A stretch of 16,194 nt of DNA from Opitutaceae bacterium (GCA_009919985.1 RGAX01000044.1:1-16194), one strand, 5' to 3'; counted from the stretch's first letter, positions 7,247 to 16,039 are shown. Numbers and translations are program-made. Notes: generated from the letters alone by a model not told the origin.

Positions 7247-10200
7247 TCAGTAACGGGTGATGACTTCCTGCGTATTCAAAAGCACGCGCGCGAGTTGAGT
7301 CCAAGCGGCGGCTTCGACAAGGTCGCCGTCGGTAGGCGGGGCGAGGCCGATGCGAAGAAGTTTTTCGGCGGAGGAAAGATCGGCGCGGTAAATCTCGCGT
7401 TGGGTGGCGAGGAACGTCGCGAGCGAATCACGCTCAGCGCGCTGCGGTGGACGTGAGAGCGCGAGGTGAAACGCGAGGTCAAGACGCGCGGCTTCGTTAC
7501 GTGCACCGGCCGATAAAATACGGCCAGCGAAGGCGCGGGCGGCTTCGACAAAGCTAGGATCGTTCAACAGCGTGAGTGCCTGCTGGGGCGTATTGCTGAG
7601 GTTGCGTGCCGCGGCGCACTCGTCGCGAGAAGGTGCATCAAAGTTTGCGAGCATCGGATGCAGGAATGTGCGTTGCCAGTGCGAGTAAACTCCGCGTCGC
7701 CACTGAGCATCAGTATCGCTCGCAAGGTAATCGCGCTCAGGAAATTGCAACGCGACGTAATAGCCGGGCGGTTGATAGGGCTTGGCGCTCGGGCCACCGA
7801 TATCGCGCAAATCGAGCAGACCCGAAATCGCGAGGGCGTTGTCGCGCACAAACTCGGCCTCGAGCCGCCTCGGATTTTGAGAAGCGAGCAAGCGGTTCGC
7901 CGGATCGATGTCGCGCAGCTCAGGTCGCAGGCTGCTGCTCTGGCGATACGTGGCGCTGGTCACCATGAGGCGAATCATGTGACGCAAGTCCCAACCACTG
8001 CCGCGGAATTCACTAGCGAGCCAGTCGAGCAATTCGGGATGCGAAGGTAATTCTCCTTGCGAACCAAGATCGTCCACGGCCCCGCTGAGAGCATTACCAA
8101 AATAAAGCGACCAGAGCCGATTGGTAACTGCGCGCGATGTGATAGGATTTTCCGGGGAAACAATCCAACGAGCCAAATCGAGACGAGTAAGCCGTTTCTG
8201 CGGCGTACTTTCGAGCCGACCGGGCAGAAAACTAGGCGTCGCCGGTGAGACGGTAGGGCCGCTCTCATCCTGCCAGTTACCCCGCGGCAACACGCGAACA
8301 GGAATCGGTTTTGTCGCTTCCGTGATCATCGACCAGGCTTTGCCGCGATAGGTGTCTTTGAGCTTAGTTACGAGCTGATGATAACGCGTAAATGACAATG
8401 CATCGTCGGCAGTGCTCATCATCCACGTGTCGGCGAGCAAAGTTTCCTGCGACGGAGTGCGTTGCGGCGCGGTCAACGCAGCCAAAGTCGCAGCAGACGC
8501 CACCTCGAGCGGATCTTGTGCGCCGAGGCGACTCGTGGACATCCGGAATTTCGGCAACGTCTCACCTGAAACAATCACCACCAGCGACTCACCCGCGGCC
8601 AACTTCAGCGGCTCCGCCAGTAACCAAACACCCGTCACAGTTTCCCGCTTCGTCGGCTCAGGCAAACGCCAGCCCGCGGTGACACCATGAAGTTCGGCGC
8701 CATTGATGAAACGCGGTGCCTTCGCCGTCGCATCGGCGAAGACAACATCGAGTTTACGAACTTCGCCTTCGGCGCATTGCACGCTTGGGATAAGCATGAC
8801 ATTTGAGGGCGGCCATTTCCATTCGACTGGATCGGTAGGTGGCTCGAGCATCACATCCAGTCGCAAAGCGGTGATGCGACCGCCGTCCGGTTGTAAAATG
8901 ATGCGATAAAACTCGCGGTTGGCCAACGGTTGGCCGCCGCAAACGGTGCCGTCGGTTTCGACGGTGACGGGTCGCTCGGTGATGACTTTGTCGCCTTTAC
9001 GCAATTCGGCCTTTGTAGCGCGCAACGGTTCCCAACCACTAGGTACGCGGCCAAGGTACGTGCGCGTTTCATCCAGCCAAGTGGCCATGCGCGCCGCTGG
9101 AGCAGAAGCTTGCGCACGTTGCCGCATCGCGGTGACGTGCGCGGCAATTTCATCTTGCGCGCGTGCGTGCCGGGCTGCGAGGTAAGGGCTCTCGACTTCG
9201 ATCTCGGGCGGAAACGGGAAGTCGTTATTGAAACCTTTCAGGTCGGGATTACGTGAGTAATCGTAATCACCGTAAACGCCGTATTGTTTTACATCCGCGA
9301 AGAACGACTGGAGCTCGTAAAAATCGCGCGTCTTGATAGGGTCAAATTTGTGGTCGTGGCATTCCGCGCAACCGAACGTACTACCAAACCACGCGGCCGC
9401 CACGCTGCGCACACGCTCGGCGCCATATTTGGCGAGATATTCTTTCGGCTGCGCCCCACCCTCGCGCGTCATCATGTTGAGCCGATTATAACCGGTGGCT
9501 ACACGTTGCTCGATCGTGGGGTTGGGCAGTAGATCGCCAGCGAGTTGCTCGATCGTGAATTGATCGAAGCGCTTGTTGGCGTTGAAGGCATGGATCACAT
9601 AGTCGCGGTACGGGAAAATTCGCTGGTTCTGATCGCCGTGAAAACCGACGGTGTCCGTGAAGCGCGCGATATCGAGCCACCAGACGGCCATACGTTCACC
9701 GTGGCGCGGTGAAGCGAGCAGACGCTCAACTTGTTTCTCGTACGCATCAGGCGAACGATCCGCGAGAAACATCGCCATCTGCTCGGGCGTGGGCGGCAGA
9801 CCCGTCAAATCAAGCGCAAGGCGACGCAATAAACGGGATTTCTCCGCTTCAGGCGATGGGTTGATTTTCTTTTCGGTGAGCCGAGCGCGAATGAACGCGT
9901 CAATTGGGTTTACCTCGCCGCGCGCCTGACTCGGCACGAGCGGTGTCACGAGCGGCGCATAAGCCCAGTGCGGCTCGTACACGGCGCCTTCCGCGACCCA
10001 GCGACGAAACAATTCTTTTTGCGCCGCCGTGAGCGGTTTGTGCGCGTCTACAGGCGGCATCGGGTCGCTATCATCAAAGATGCGGCTGATGATTTCACTG
10101 TCGTTGGGCTTGCCCGGCACGATGGGAAGCGCCTCGGTCTTGGTGGGCTTCAATGCCTCATCGCGCAGATCGAGCCGCATCCCGGCCTCGCGGGTTTTGG

Positions 10201-10357
10201 CGTCGAATCCATGGCAGTGAAAACAGGTGTCCGACATGATCGGCCGGATGTCGCGGTTAAACGAAATTTTCTCGGGCGCGGCGGTGATGACCGCAGCGGA
10301 CCCAAAAAAAATCAAGTAGCCGTAAATAAAAAACGGAGAACGGGACAGAGCCATCAT
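7247..10357 (-). CDS. PSCyt1-DUF1549-DUF1553 exported cytochrome, module B
   Basis: 1036 aa. A Sec-type signal covers about 1-27 (hydrophobic core FFIYGYLIFFGSAAVITA, cleavage probably ITA|AP). PSCyt1 has haem motif CFHCH (45-49) and likely axial Met100 in DPMPP. DUF1549 spans about 150-355, with LDLTGLPPT, WWLDIARFTDT, FPYRDYV, a conserved LAGDLLPN and a second CxxCH in CAECHDHKFDP (330-340). A roughly 300-residue insert (about 390-690) is rich in beta-strand-like sequence and matches no domain I can name. DUF1553 (about 690-1000) begins near PRGNWQDESG and includes NRLWSLYFG and NTPQQALTLLN. It probably binds two haems c in the periplasm; its reaction is unknown. Two tandem ATGs (10357 and 10354) are possible starts and no Shine-Dalgarno is visible. 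It is coupled to the DUF1501 gene downstream. Confidence 0.93.
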   Translation of the reverse strand: MMALSRSPFFIYGYLIFFGSAAVITAAPEKISFNRDIRPIMSDTCFHCHGFDAKTREAGMRLDLRDEALKPTKTEALPIVPGKPNDSEIISRIFDDSDPMPPVDAHKPLTAAQKELFRRWVAEGAVYEPHWAYAPLVTPLVPSQARGEVNPIDAFIRARLTEKKINPSPEAEKSRLLRRLALDLTGLPPTPEQMAMFLADRSPDAYEKQVERLLASPRHGERMAVWWLDIARFTDTVGFHGDQNQRIFPYRDYVIHAFNANKRFDQFTIEQLAGDLLPNPTIEQRVATGYNRLNMMTREGGAQPKEYLAKYGAERVRSVAAAWFGSTFGCAECHDHKFDPIKTRDFYELQSFFADVKQYGVYGDYDYSRNPDLKGFNNDFPFPPEIEVESPYLAARHARAQDEIAAHVTAMRQRAQASAPAARMATWLDETRTYLGRVPSGWEPLRATKAELRKGDKVITERPVTVETDGTVCGGQPLANREFYRIILQPDGGRITALRLDVMLEPPTDPVEWKWPPSNVMLIPSVQCAEGEVRKLDVVFADATAKAPRFINGAELHGVTAGWRLPEPTKRETVTGVWLLAEPLKLAAGESLVVIVSGETLPKFRMSTSRLGAQDPLEVASAATLAALTAPQRTPSQETLLADTWMMSTADDALSFTRYHQLVTKLKDTYRGKAWSMITEATKPIPVRVLPRGNWQDESGPTVSPATPSFLPGRLESTPQKRLTRLDLARWIVSPENPITSRAVTNRLWSLYFGNALSGAVDDLGSQGELPSHPELLDWLASEFRGSGWDLRHMIRLMVTSATYRQSSSLRPELRDIDPANRLLASQNPRRLEAEFVRDNALAISGLLDLRDIGGPSAKPYQPPGYYVALQFPERDYLASDTDAQWRRGVYSHWQRTFLHPMLANFDAPSRDECAAARNLSNTPQQALTLLNDPSFVEAARAFAGRILSAGARNEAARLDLAFHLALSRPPQRAERDSLATFLATQREIYRADLSSAEKLLRIGLAPPTDGDLVEAAAWTQLARVLLNTQEVITRY

Positions 10358-10389
10358 GGACGCTAATTCACAGCAGACAGGTGAAAATG

Positions 10390-10418
10390 TTTAAGGGTTT
10401 TGAAAGCCTAGTGATCAA
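10390..10418 (-). promoter_or_regulatory. Candidate sigma-70-type promoter for module B
   Basis: On the minus strand TTGATC (10418-10413; four of six to TTGACA) and CTTAAA (10395-10390; three of six to TATAAT) are separated by exactly 17 bp. The predicted start of transcription falls about 25 bp before the cytochrome ATG. The match is weak, but position and spacing are right. If real, module B is transcribed separately from module A. Confidence 0.25.
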
Positions 10419-10518
10419 CGACCTTCACCATCTCGAAAGCAAGCGCGGAGCCTTTGTTAAACACCAAGAAACTTCCTGAAAATTCACCAGGTAACCTGAT
10501 GTAAAGCGAGCGACTCAC
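10408..10518 (-). CDS. Possible 36-aa small ORF or remnant after module A
   Basis: A frame in the 157-bp gap starts with GTG at 10518, overlapping the TGA stop of the module A cytochrome (GTGA), and ends with TAG at 10408-10410. It encodes 36 residues that look protein-like: RLPGEFSGSFLVFNKG, then SALAFEMVKVVDH. I recognise no family. The overlap would allow translational coupling, as for the ATGA junction of the preceding gene pair. The alternatives are the remnant of an eroded C-terminus that once belonged to another gene, or chance. There is no Shine-Dalgarno, and the 3' end overlaps the candidate promoter of module B. Confidence 0.25.
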   Translation of the reverse strand: MSRSLYIRLPGEFSGSFLVFNKGSALAFEMVKVVDH

Positions 10519-13397
10519 TGCAAGAACATCAATTCGTTGGAATTCAGTAGCGCACGACAAAACGCCGTGAGGCCATGTTGTGCTATAAGCTCGGCGGCGG
10601 CGGTACGCTCTATGACACTGGGGGTACGCTGAAGAACGCGGGCGTAAGCTGTGGTGATGGTTTCAGCGGTTGAGCCGGTGAGTTGGGCCGCAAAGGCTGC
10701 AGCCATATCGAGTGTGAAGCGGTGATTAAGCAGCGTCAGCGCTTGCAGGGGAGTCGTCGTTTGCGCCCGACGCGGAGCCGCAAACGCAATATCGGGCTGA
10801 TCAAAGTCGTTGAGCACATCGACAATACTGGCGCGGGCGTTTTGGTGGTACACGGCACGCCGATAAGTCTCAGGACCGGGTTCATCGAGCGGAAAGTAGG
10901 TACTGACGTTATTCTGCGTGAAACGATAGAGACGAAACCCCGGGCCGCCCATCTGCCGATCCAGTTTGCCGGCGACCGCAAGCATCGTATCTCGCAGTTG
11001 TTCGGCATCCAATCGACGCAGTGGATAACGCCAGAGCAAACGGGCATCCTTGTCGGTTCGTGCCGCTTCAGTGTGATACGCGGAGGACTGACGATACGTG
11101 CGCGAGAGGAGAATTTCGCGGTGCAAAGGTTTGAGGTGCCAGCCGTTTTCCAAGAGCCTCGTGGCGAGGTAATCGAGCAACTCAGGATGCGTAGGTCGAC
11201 CGCCGAGAAAGCCAAAATCACTCGGCGTATCCACGATGCCGATGCCGAAGTGGTAATGCCAGATACGATTGGCGAGTACGCGCGGGGTGAGTGGATTGTC
11301 GGTGCGTGTGATCCAGCGCGCGAGCGCGAGTCGACGTTCACCTTCGGACGCGTCGACGGGCAATTCGTAGGTCGGCGTCACGCGATCCAGCACCGCCAAA
11401 CTCGCTGGCGGGACCGATCCTAGAGGTTTCATCGGGTCTCCGCCTTTGTGGACGAAGGTGGGCTCAGGTACCGCTTGATGCAGTCCAACCCAATATTCCC
11501 GCAGCTTTGGTACGGCCTTAAGTTGCGCTTGGACCTGATCGAGTTCGCGGCGCAGTTCCGCCAACGCCTCGGCTTGCTCGCGTGTCGTGACCGCCGCGCG
11601 AAACCGTTCCACGCCGTGGCCTGGCGTCCAAGCTTCGCGGCCCGCGCTACTGGCAACCTCACGCCAGTCACGGCCGTCAACCGAGACGAGCACAGCATAC
11701 TCGCAAGGACTACTGCCATTGATCGCGGCGTCTTTAAACAGTGCACCGCCCTTCGCGTTGGAAAATGCGATGCGGTCGATCGTCTCCACCTGAGGTAATG
11801 TGATCGTGAGTTCGGCCGGAATACCGACGAACCACTGTTCACCGTATTCGCCATCGATCACGAGTTGGGGACCATAGGCATCGGCAAAATCCTCTGCGCG
11901 AGCGGAGCGCGCACCGGCGGCTTTAGCTCCGGCACGCGCCAACGCCACATTACGCGGCTTCGTGCCCGCACTCCATATTTCAAATTCCACTAATCGAGTC
12001 TGTCCTAAATTTTGCTGGCGCGGTTTGCCAGTGTGAGCACGGATAACAAATTTCACATAACGCGCCGCAACCGCGGGAAACCGCTCCTCTGTGAGGCGTG
12101 GATCGACCTTAGGGCGGATCGGCAGGAATTGGTTCAACTCGACGAGCGCACGCGCCTCGATGACCTGATCCAGGGCTTCAATTTCACGCTCAAGTTGCAC
12201 CTTGCGCTGCGTGGGCGCAGCGACGGCGGCGGCGTGGGTCGCACGCTCTTCGGCACTGGCGATGACCCGACGACCATGCGTGACGCCTTCGAAGGCTGCG
12301 CGCAGGCGATAATAATCTTCCGTGGGAATTGGGTCGAACTTGTGGTCATGACAACGTGCACAATTAAACGAGAGCCCCAAAAACGCCCCGCCCGTGGCCG
12401 TGATCATATCGTCCAACGTCGCCGCGCGGATATTCTTTTTGGCCGCGAGATCTTGGTTGAGAACATCATCATAAGGACCAGCGACTAGAAACGCACTCGC
12501 GACTTCGATCGCGGGGTTATCTTTCGCGATGACATCGCCGGCAAGGTGCTCGATGATAAAACGGTCAAACGGCTTATCCGCGTTGAAGCTCTGAATGACG
12601 TAATCGCGAAACGGCCAGAGATCATCGATGATGATGTTGCGCTCGAATCCCAAGCTCTCGCCAAACCGCGTGACGTCCAACCAATGCCGCCCCCAGCGCT
12701 CACCGTAGTGCGGCGATGCCAGCAAGCGATCCACGAGCTCGCGCGTCGCCGCCTCCGCATCTTTTTGCGCCGCCGCCACGAAGGCCTGCACCTCTGCATA
12801 CGTGGGCGGAAGACCGATCACATCGTAACTCATACGGCGAATCAGCGCGGCAGGATCGGCTGGAGAATTCAGCCCCAGTCCTTTTTCTTTTAGTTTTTCT
12901 GCGACGTAATCATCGATTCCTTTGTTTGGCGCCGGACGCGCGATCGACTGCAATGACCACCACGATTTGTCCGCTCTTCTCGCTTCACCCAACGTGGCCG
13001 TGCGCGGATCAGGCGCTCCCTGTTTCACCCAAGTGATGAAATCCGCAATGACCGCATCCGGTAACTTCGGCTTCTTCGGCGGCATCTCAAGATCCTCCTC
13101 GAGATGACGAATGGTACGGATGAGTAGACTATTCTCGGGATCACCGGGAATGATGACGGACTGACCGCCGTCTCCACCTTTCAGCCAGCCGGCGCGCGAA
13201 TCCAGAAACAGATTAGATTTCAGTTTTTTTGCCTGAGCACTGTGGCATTCATAGCAGTGCTCGACGAGCACCGGCCGAATTTTCTGTTCAAAAAAAGCCA
13301 TCCCGGCGGGATCCACCTCTTCTGCGGCAGTGGCCCAAGCCGAAACGAGCGATACGGAAAAAACGGCAAATAGGAACCTGTGCGTACGTAAACTCAT
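10515..13397 (-). CDS. PSCyt1-DUF1549-DUF1553 exported cytochrome with discoidin-like insert, module A
   Basis: 960 aa. A Sec signal covers about 1-25 (FLFAVFSVSLVSAWATA, cleavage near ATA|AE). PSCyt1 has CYECH (48-52) and likely axial Met105 in EMPPK. DUF1549 (about 158-370) has YDVIGLPPT, RHWLDVTRFGES, WPFRDYV and a second haem motif in CARCHDHKFDP (346-356). Two short charged helices (about 397-420 and 603-630) flank a discoidin/F5/8C-like domain (about 440-590), seen from RYVKFVIRA, VEFEIWS, NVALARAGA and LVSVDGRDW. DUF1553 (about 685-940) has NRIWHYHFG and TPLQALTLLN. The discoidin-like part suggests carbohydrate or surface binding; that is inference. The ATG at 13397 overlaps the stop of the upstream DUF1501 gene by ATGA. 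Gene order here (DUF1501 first) is the reverse of module B. Confidence 0.94.
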   Translation of the reverse strand: MSLRTHRFLFAVFSVSLVSAWATAAEEVDPAGMAFFEQKIRPVLVEHCYECHSAQAKKLKSNLFLDSRAGWLKGGDGGQSVIIPGDPENSLLIRTIRHLEEDLEMPPKKPKLPDAVIADFITWVKQGAPDPRTATLGEARRADKSWWSLQSIARPAPNKGIDDYVAEKLKEKGLGLNSPADPAALIRRMSYDVIGLPPTYAEVQAFVAAAQKDAEAATRELVDRLLASPHYGERWGRHWLDVTRFGESLGFERNIIIDDLWPFRDYVIQSFNADKPFDRFIIEHLAGDVIAKDNPAIEVASAFLVAGPYDDVLNQDLAAKKNIRAATLDDMITATGGAFLGLSFNCARCHDHKFDPIPTEDYYRLRAAFEGVTHGRRVIASAEERATHAAAVAAPTQRKVQLEREIEALDQVIEARALVELNQFLPIRPKVDPRLTEERFPAVAARYVKFVIRAHTGKPRQQNLGQTRLVEFEIWSAGTKPRNVALARAGAKAAGARSARAEDFADAYGPQLVIDGEYGEQWFVGIPAELTITLPQVETIDRIAFSNAKGGALFKDAAINGSSPCEYAVLVSVDGRDWREVASSAGREAWTPGHGVERFRAAVTTREQAEALAELRRELDQVQAQLKAVPKLREYWVGLHQAVPEPTFVHKGGDPMKPLGSVPPASLAVLDRVTPTYELPVDASEGERRLALARWITRTDNPLTPRVLANRIWHYHFGIGIVDTPSDFGFLGGRPTHPELLDYLATRLLENGWHLKPLHREILLSRTYRQSSAYHTEAARTDKDARLLWRYPLRRLDAEQLRDTMLAVAGKLDRQMGGPGFRLYRFTQNNVSTYFPLDEPGPETYRRAVYHQNARASIVDVLNDFDQPDIAFAAPRRAQTTTPLQALTLLNHRFTLDMAAAFAAQLTGSTAETITTAYARVLQRTPSVIERTAAAELIAQHGLTAFCRALLNSNELMFLQ

Positions 13398-14812
13398 GCG
13401 AGTATGCTTTTAATCACATGACCATGCACATCCGTGAGACGTCGAGCCGCACCGTTGTGATAATAAGTAAGCCGCTCGTGATCGAGTCCGAGCAGATGGA
13501 GCACCGTCGCGTAAAAATCATAAACCGTGGTAACGTCTTGCACGCTACGGCGGCCGAAATCGTCCGTGGCCCCATGACTAACGCCGCCACGTACCCCGGC
13601 GCCCATCATCCACGTGGTGAATGCATCGGGGTTATGATCTCGGCCTGTGGTACCTTCCTGGTGCGTCGGCATGCGGCCAAATTCGGTACACCAAATGACC
13701 AACGTGTCCTGTAAGAGACCTCTTTGTTTCAAATCCGCGAGCAAGGCCGCGGTCGGCTGATCAAAGATCGGCGCGTGCCGATCGTAATCGGCCTTGAGCG
13801 TTTTATGCGCATCCCAATTGAGCAACCCATCGACGGCGCTCGCGCGCGACGCGCAATAAAGGCTGACGTAGCGCACGCCTTTTTCGAGCAAGCGGCGCGA
13901 CAGGAGACAATTACGCGCGTATGCGGCCTTAAGCGGATTGCGGTCATCGGTACCATAGAGTTGATGCACATGCTGCGGTTCGCGCGAGAGATCGCAGACT
14001 TCGGGCGCAGTCAGCTGCATGCGGGCCGCTAATTCATAACTCGCCATGCGCGCCTGTAGTTCATCGCTGCCAGGGTGCATCGCAGCATGCTCAGCGTTAA
14101 TGCGCTCGAGGAAAGCCCGCGTCGCTTTATCTTCTGCGGCGCCGATACTCGAAGGACGGGCGAGATTTCGCAGCGGCTGTTGCGCCGCCAAGGTGACTCC
14201 CTGATGCTCTGCTGGCAAAAAACCGTTACCCCAATTCGCCTTACCGTTGGGTGGCTCGCCTCGGACGTCTTGGATTGCGATGTAAGTTGGTAAATTCTCA
14301 TTCAAACTTCCCAACGCGTAGCTCAACCAGGCACCGGCGCTTGGAAAACCCTCACGCGCGAAACACGTATTCATGTTAATACAACCCGGCCCATGCGTGT
14401 TGGTACGCGAGGTCATACTGTGAATAAATGCCATGTCATCCACTTGCCCGGCCAGATGCGGCAGTAACGTCGAAATCATTTTGCCGCTCTGCCCCGCCGG
14501 CGCGAACGCCCAAGGCGATTTCATGAGGTTGCCGTTTTTCCCCTGAAACGTAACTTCCGTCTCACCGCCCGGCAGCGGCGTACCGTCATATTTTTCTAAA
14601 AGCGGTTTATAATCCCAAAGATCGATATGCGAAGCCGCGCCAGGACAAAAAATCTGTAACACCTGCTTTGCCTTCGGCGCAAAATGCGTGGGTCGGGCCG
14701 TCGCCGCGACTAGGTCACGCGCAAGTAAACGTGAAAGTGCGACACCGGTGAGACCGGTCGTCATCTGCCCGAGAAATTGCCTCCGAGCGAGGCCGAACAG
14801 GGGTGGGTTCAT
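13394..14812 (-). CDS. DUF1501 family Tat-exported protein, module A
   Basis: 472 aa DUF1501 protein. The Tat signal has ARRQFLGQ (Arg10-Arg11), then a hydrophobic stretch ending near residue 36. Family motifs are ASHIDLWDYKP (60-70), NWDAH (332-336), TEFGRMP (376-382), GRDHNP (390-395) and HGATDDFG (413-420). The first motif reads CPGAASHID where module B has GGPSQLETFD, so the two DUF1501 copies are distant paralogues rather than a recent duplication. I chose the ATG at 14812 over an in-frame ATG at 14944: the upstream one would add 44 residues, with a charged stretch before the Tat motif, and would overlap the end of the upstream gene closely. It is translationally coupled to the module A cytochrome through ATGA. 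The role is presumably periplasmic and the substrate is unknown. Confidence 0.92.
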   Translation of the reverse strand: MNPPLFGLARRQFLGQMTTGLTGVALSRLLARDLVAATARPTHFAPKAKQVLQIFCPGAASHIDLWDYKPLLEKYDGTPLPGGETEVTFQGKNGNLMKSPWAFAPAGQSGKMISTLLPHLAGQVDDMAFIHSMTSRTNTHGPGCINMNTCFAREGFPSAGAWLSYALGSLNENLPTYIAIQDVRGEPPNGKANWGNGFLPAEHQGVTLAAQQPLRNLARPSSIGAAEDKATRAFLERINAEHAAMHPGSDELQARMASYELAARMQLTAPEVCDLSREPQHVHQLYGTDDRNPLKAAYARNCLLSRRLLEKGVRYVSLYCASRASAVDGLLNWDAHKTLKADYDRHAPIFDQPTAALLADLKQRGLLQDTLVIWCTEFGRMPTHQEGTTGRDHNPDAFTTWMMGAGVRGGVSHGATDDFGRRSVQDVTTVYDFYATVLHLLGLDHERLTYYHNGAARRLTDVHGHVIKSILA

Positions 14813-14889
14813 GCCTGAAATTGTGAAGGCAACCTTGGCACGAATCATTTTTCGAAAAAAACTCACGCCGCGTTTACTCTTCTGCACAC

Positions 14890-14919
14890 TTAGTGCCAGC
14901 CCTTCTAGTTCATCGTCAA
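14890..14919 (-). promoter_or_regulatory. Weak candidate promoter for module A
   Basis: In the 159-bp gap after the transpeptidase gene, the minus strand has TTGACG (14919-14914; five of six to the -35 consensus), then 18 bp, then CACTAA (14895-14890; poor -10 match). It would give a leader of about 70 bp before the DUF1501 start. The gap also contains T-runs after the transpeptidase stop (ACGATTTTTTCG) without a strong stem. Confidence 0.2.
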
Positions 14920-14971
14920 CTCTCGACGCCAAACTCGTCTTCAAGCCAGCCCGAAGAAGCGAAAAAATCGT

Positions 14972-16039
14972 TCAAGGATCCACGACCACCGTCAGCCCGA
15001 CCCACACGAGGGGCCGCAACGTCTGCGCATCCCAGTTCGCGAGGCGGAAACAACCATGCGACTCCGTCCGCCCCACTTGCTCAGGTTTCGGCGTGCCGTG
15101 TATGCCGTAGCCCGGACGATCGAGACCGATCCAGGCCAAGCCCACCGGATTGTTTGGCCCCGGCGGCAAAATCAATTTTCGGCCGAGTTGCTGAGCTTCC
15201 TCAGACTCCGGAAACACCGCCGGATCGAACGTATAATCTGGATTAGCGATCGCCACGGTCACGTGCAACTCACCGACGGGGCGCTTCTCAACTTTGCGCG
15301 CGATGCTCACCGGAAAATGCGCAAGCAACCGATCCTCCGCATCGCGCACCTGTAGCACCCGCTCCGCCAATTTCACGTGCAAGCGCGCCGCGACGCCGCT
15401 CACGTTGACTCGCCCCACCGCGGGCACCTTAACGACCGTACCAGGCAAAATCGGGCCGCTCCAATCGATCGCCGGATTCAATCGCTTTAACAAATTCGGA
15501 CTCGCATGCGCACGCTCGGCGAGTAGCTCCAACGCCGTTTCATAATCAAGCGCGGACTGCGTCGATTTTCCGAGCCACGTGTCGCTCAACGGCTGTAGTC
15601 GTGCGCAATCTGCGGCACTCAAAGTCAACGTGGTCAATGGCTCAGCCAGCATTAAAAGCGTCTCACTCGTGGGCGCATCCAGCACACCCGAAGGCGCGAG
15701 ATTCTCTTTTTCCTGATAGGCCCGCAGCGCCGCCGCCGATTGCGCCCCGCCCACACCATCAATCGCACCGCTCGAAAAGCCCCGACGCGCGAGCTCGATC
15801 TGAGCCTCAAGCCACGACGTCACAGGTCGCCCCACGTTGGCCTGCGCAGGAACTTCGACCACCGAATCCGGCACAGCCGTTTCTGCGGTGGGTTCAACTG
15901 CCGGAGCCACAACGGGGGTTTCATCCGGCGGGGGCGGCGCAGGTAATTTGAACTCCACCACCGGAGCCACACTCGCGCCAAGCGCCGCGCTCAACCGCGC
16001 CACGCCGAGCCAACGAGCCGCCACGGGGAAAACATTCAT
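14972..16039 (-). CDS. Exported L,D-transpeptidase (YkuD) with peptidoglycan-binding and LysM-like modules
   Basis: 355 aa from the ATG at 16039. The C-terminal YkuD domain (about 217-355) has the catalytic signature: GIHGTPKP with His314, then SHGCFRL (327-333) with nucleophile Cys330. Such enzymes form 3-3 peptidoglycan cross-links or attach proteins to peptidoglycan in the periplasm. Upstream of it lie a Pro/Ala/Val-rich linker (about 32-70), a PG_binding_1-like module (about 74-128, GAIDGVGGAQSAAALRAYQ), and a LysM-like segment (about 164-208, including LLKRLNPAIDW and ILPGTVVKVP). The first 30 residues are weakly hydrophobic, consistent with a poor signal peptide or anchor. An in-frame ATG at 16075 would lie inside the terminal inverted repeat and add a charged extension, so I prefer 16039. 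No Shine-Dalgarno is visible. It could be the first gene of the region, following the terminator-like repeat. Confidence 0.92.
   Translation of the reverse strand: MNVFPVAARWLGVARLSAALGASVAPVVEFKLPAPPPPDETPVVAPAVEPTAETAVPDSVVEVPAQANVGRPVTSWLEAQIELARRGFSSGAIDGVGGAQSAAALRAYQEKENLAPSGVLDAPTSETLLMLAEPLTTLTLSAADCARLQPLSDTWLGKSTQSALDYETALELLAERAHASPNLLKRLNPAIDWSGPILPGTVVKVPAVGRVNVSGVAARLHVKLAERVLQVRDAEDRLLAHFPVSIARKVEKRPVGELHVTVAIANPDYTFDPAVFPESEEAQQLGRKLILPPGPNNPVGLAWIGLDRPGYGIHGTPKPEQVGRTESHGCFRLANWDAQTLRPLVWVGLTVVVDP

Noticed and set aside
14848..14859. 12-bp palindrome TTTTTCGAAAAA before the module A DUF1501 gene
   Set aside because: A/T-run palindromes of this length occur by chance, and it has no partner site or clear distance relation to a promoter.
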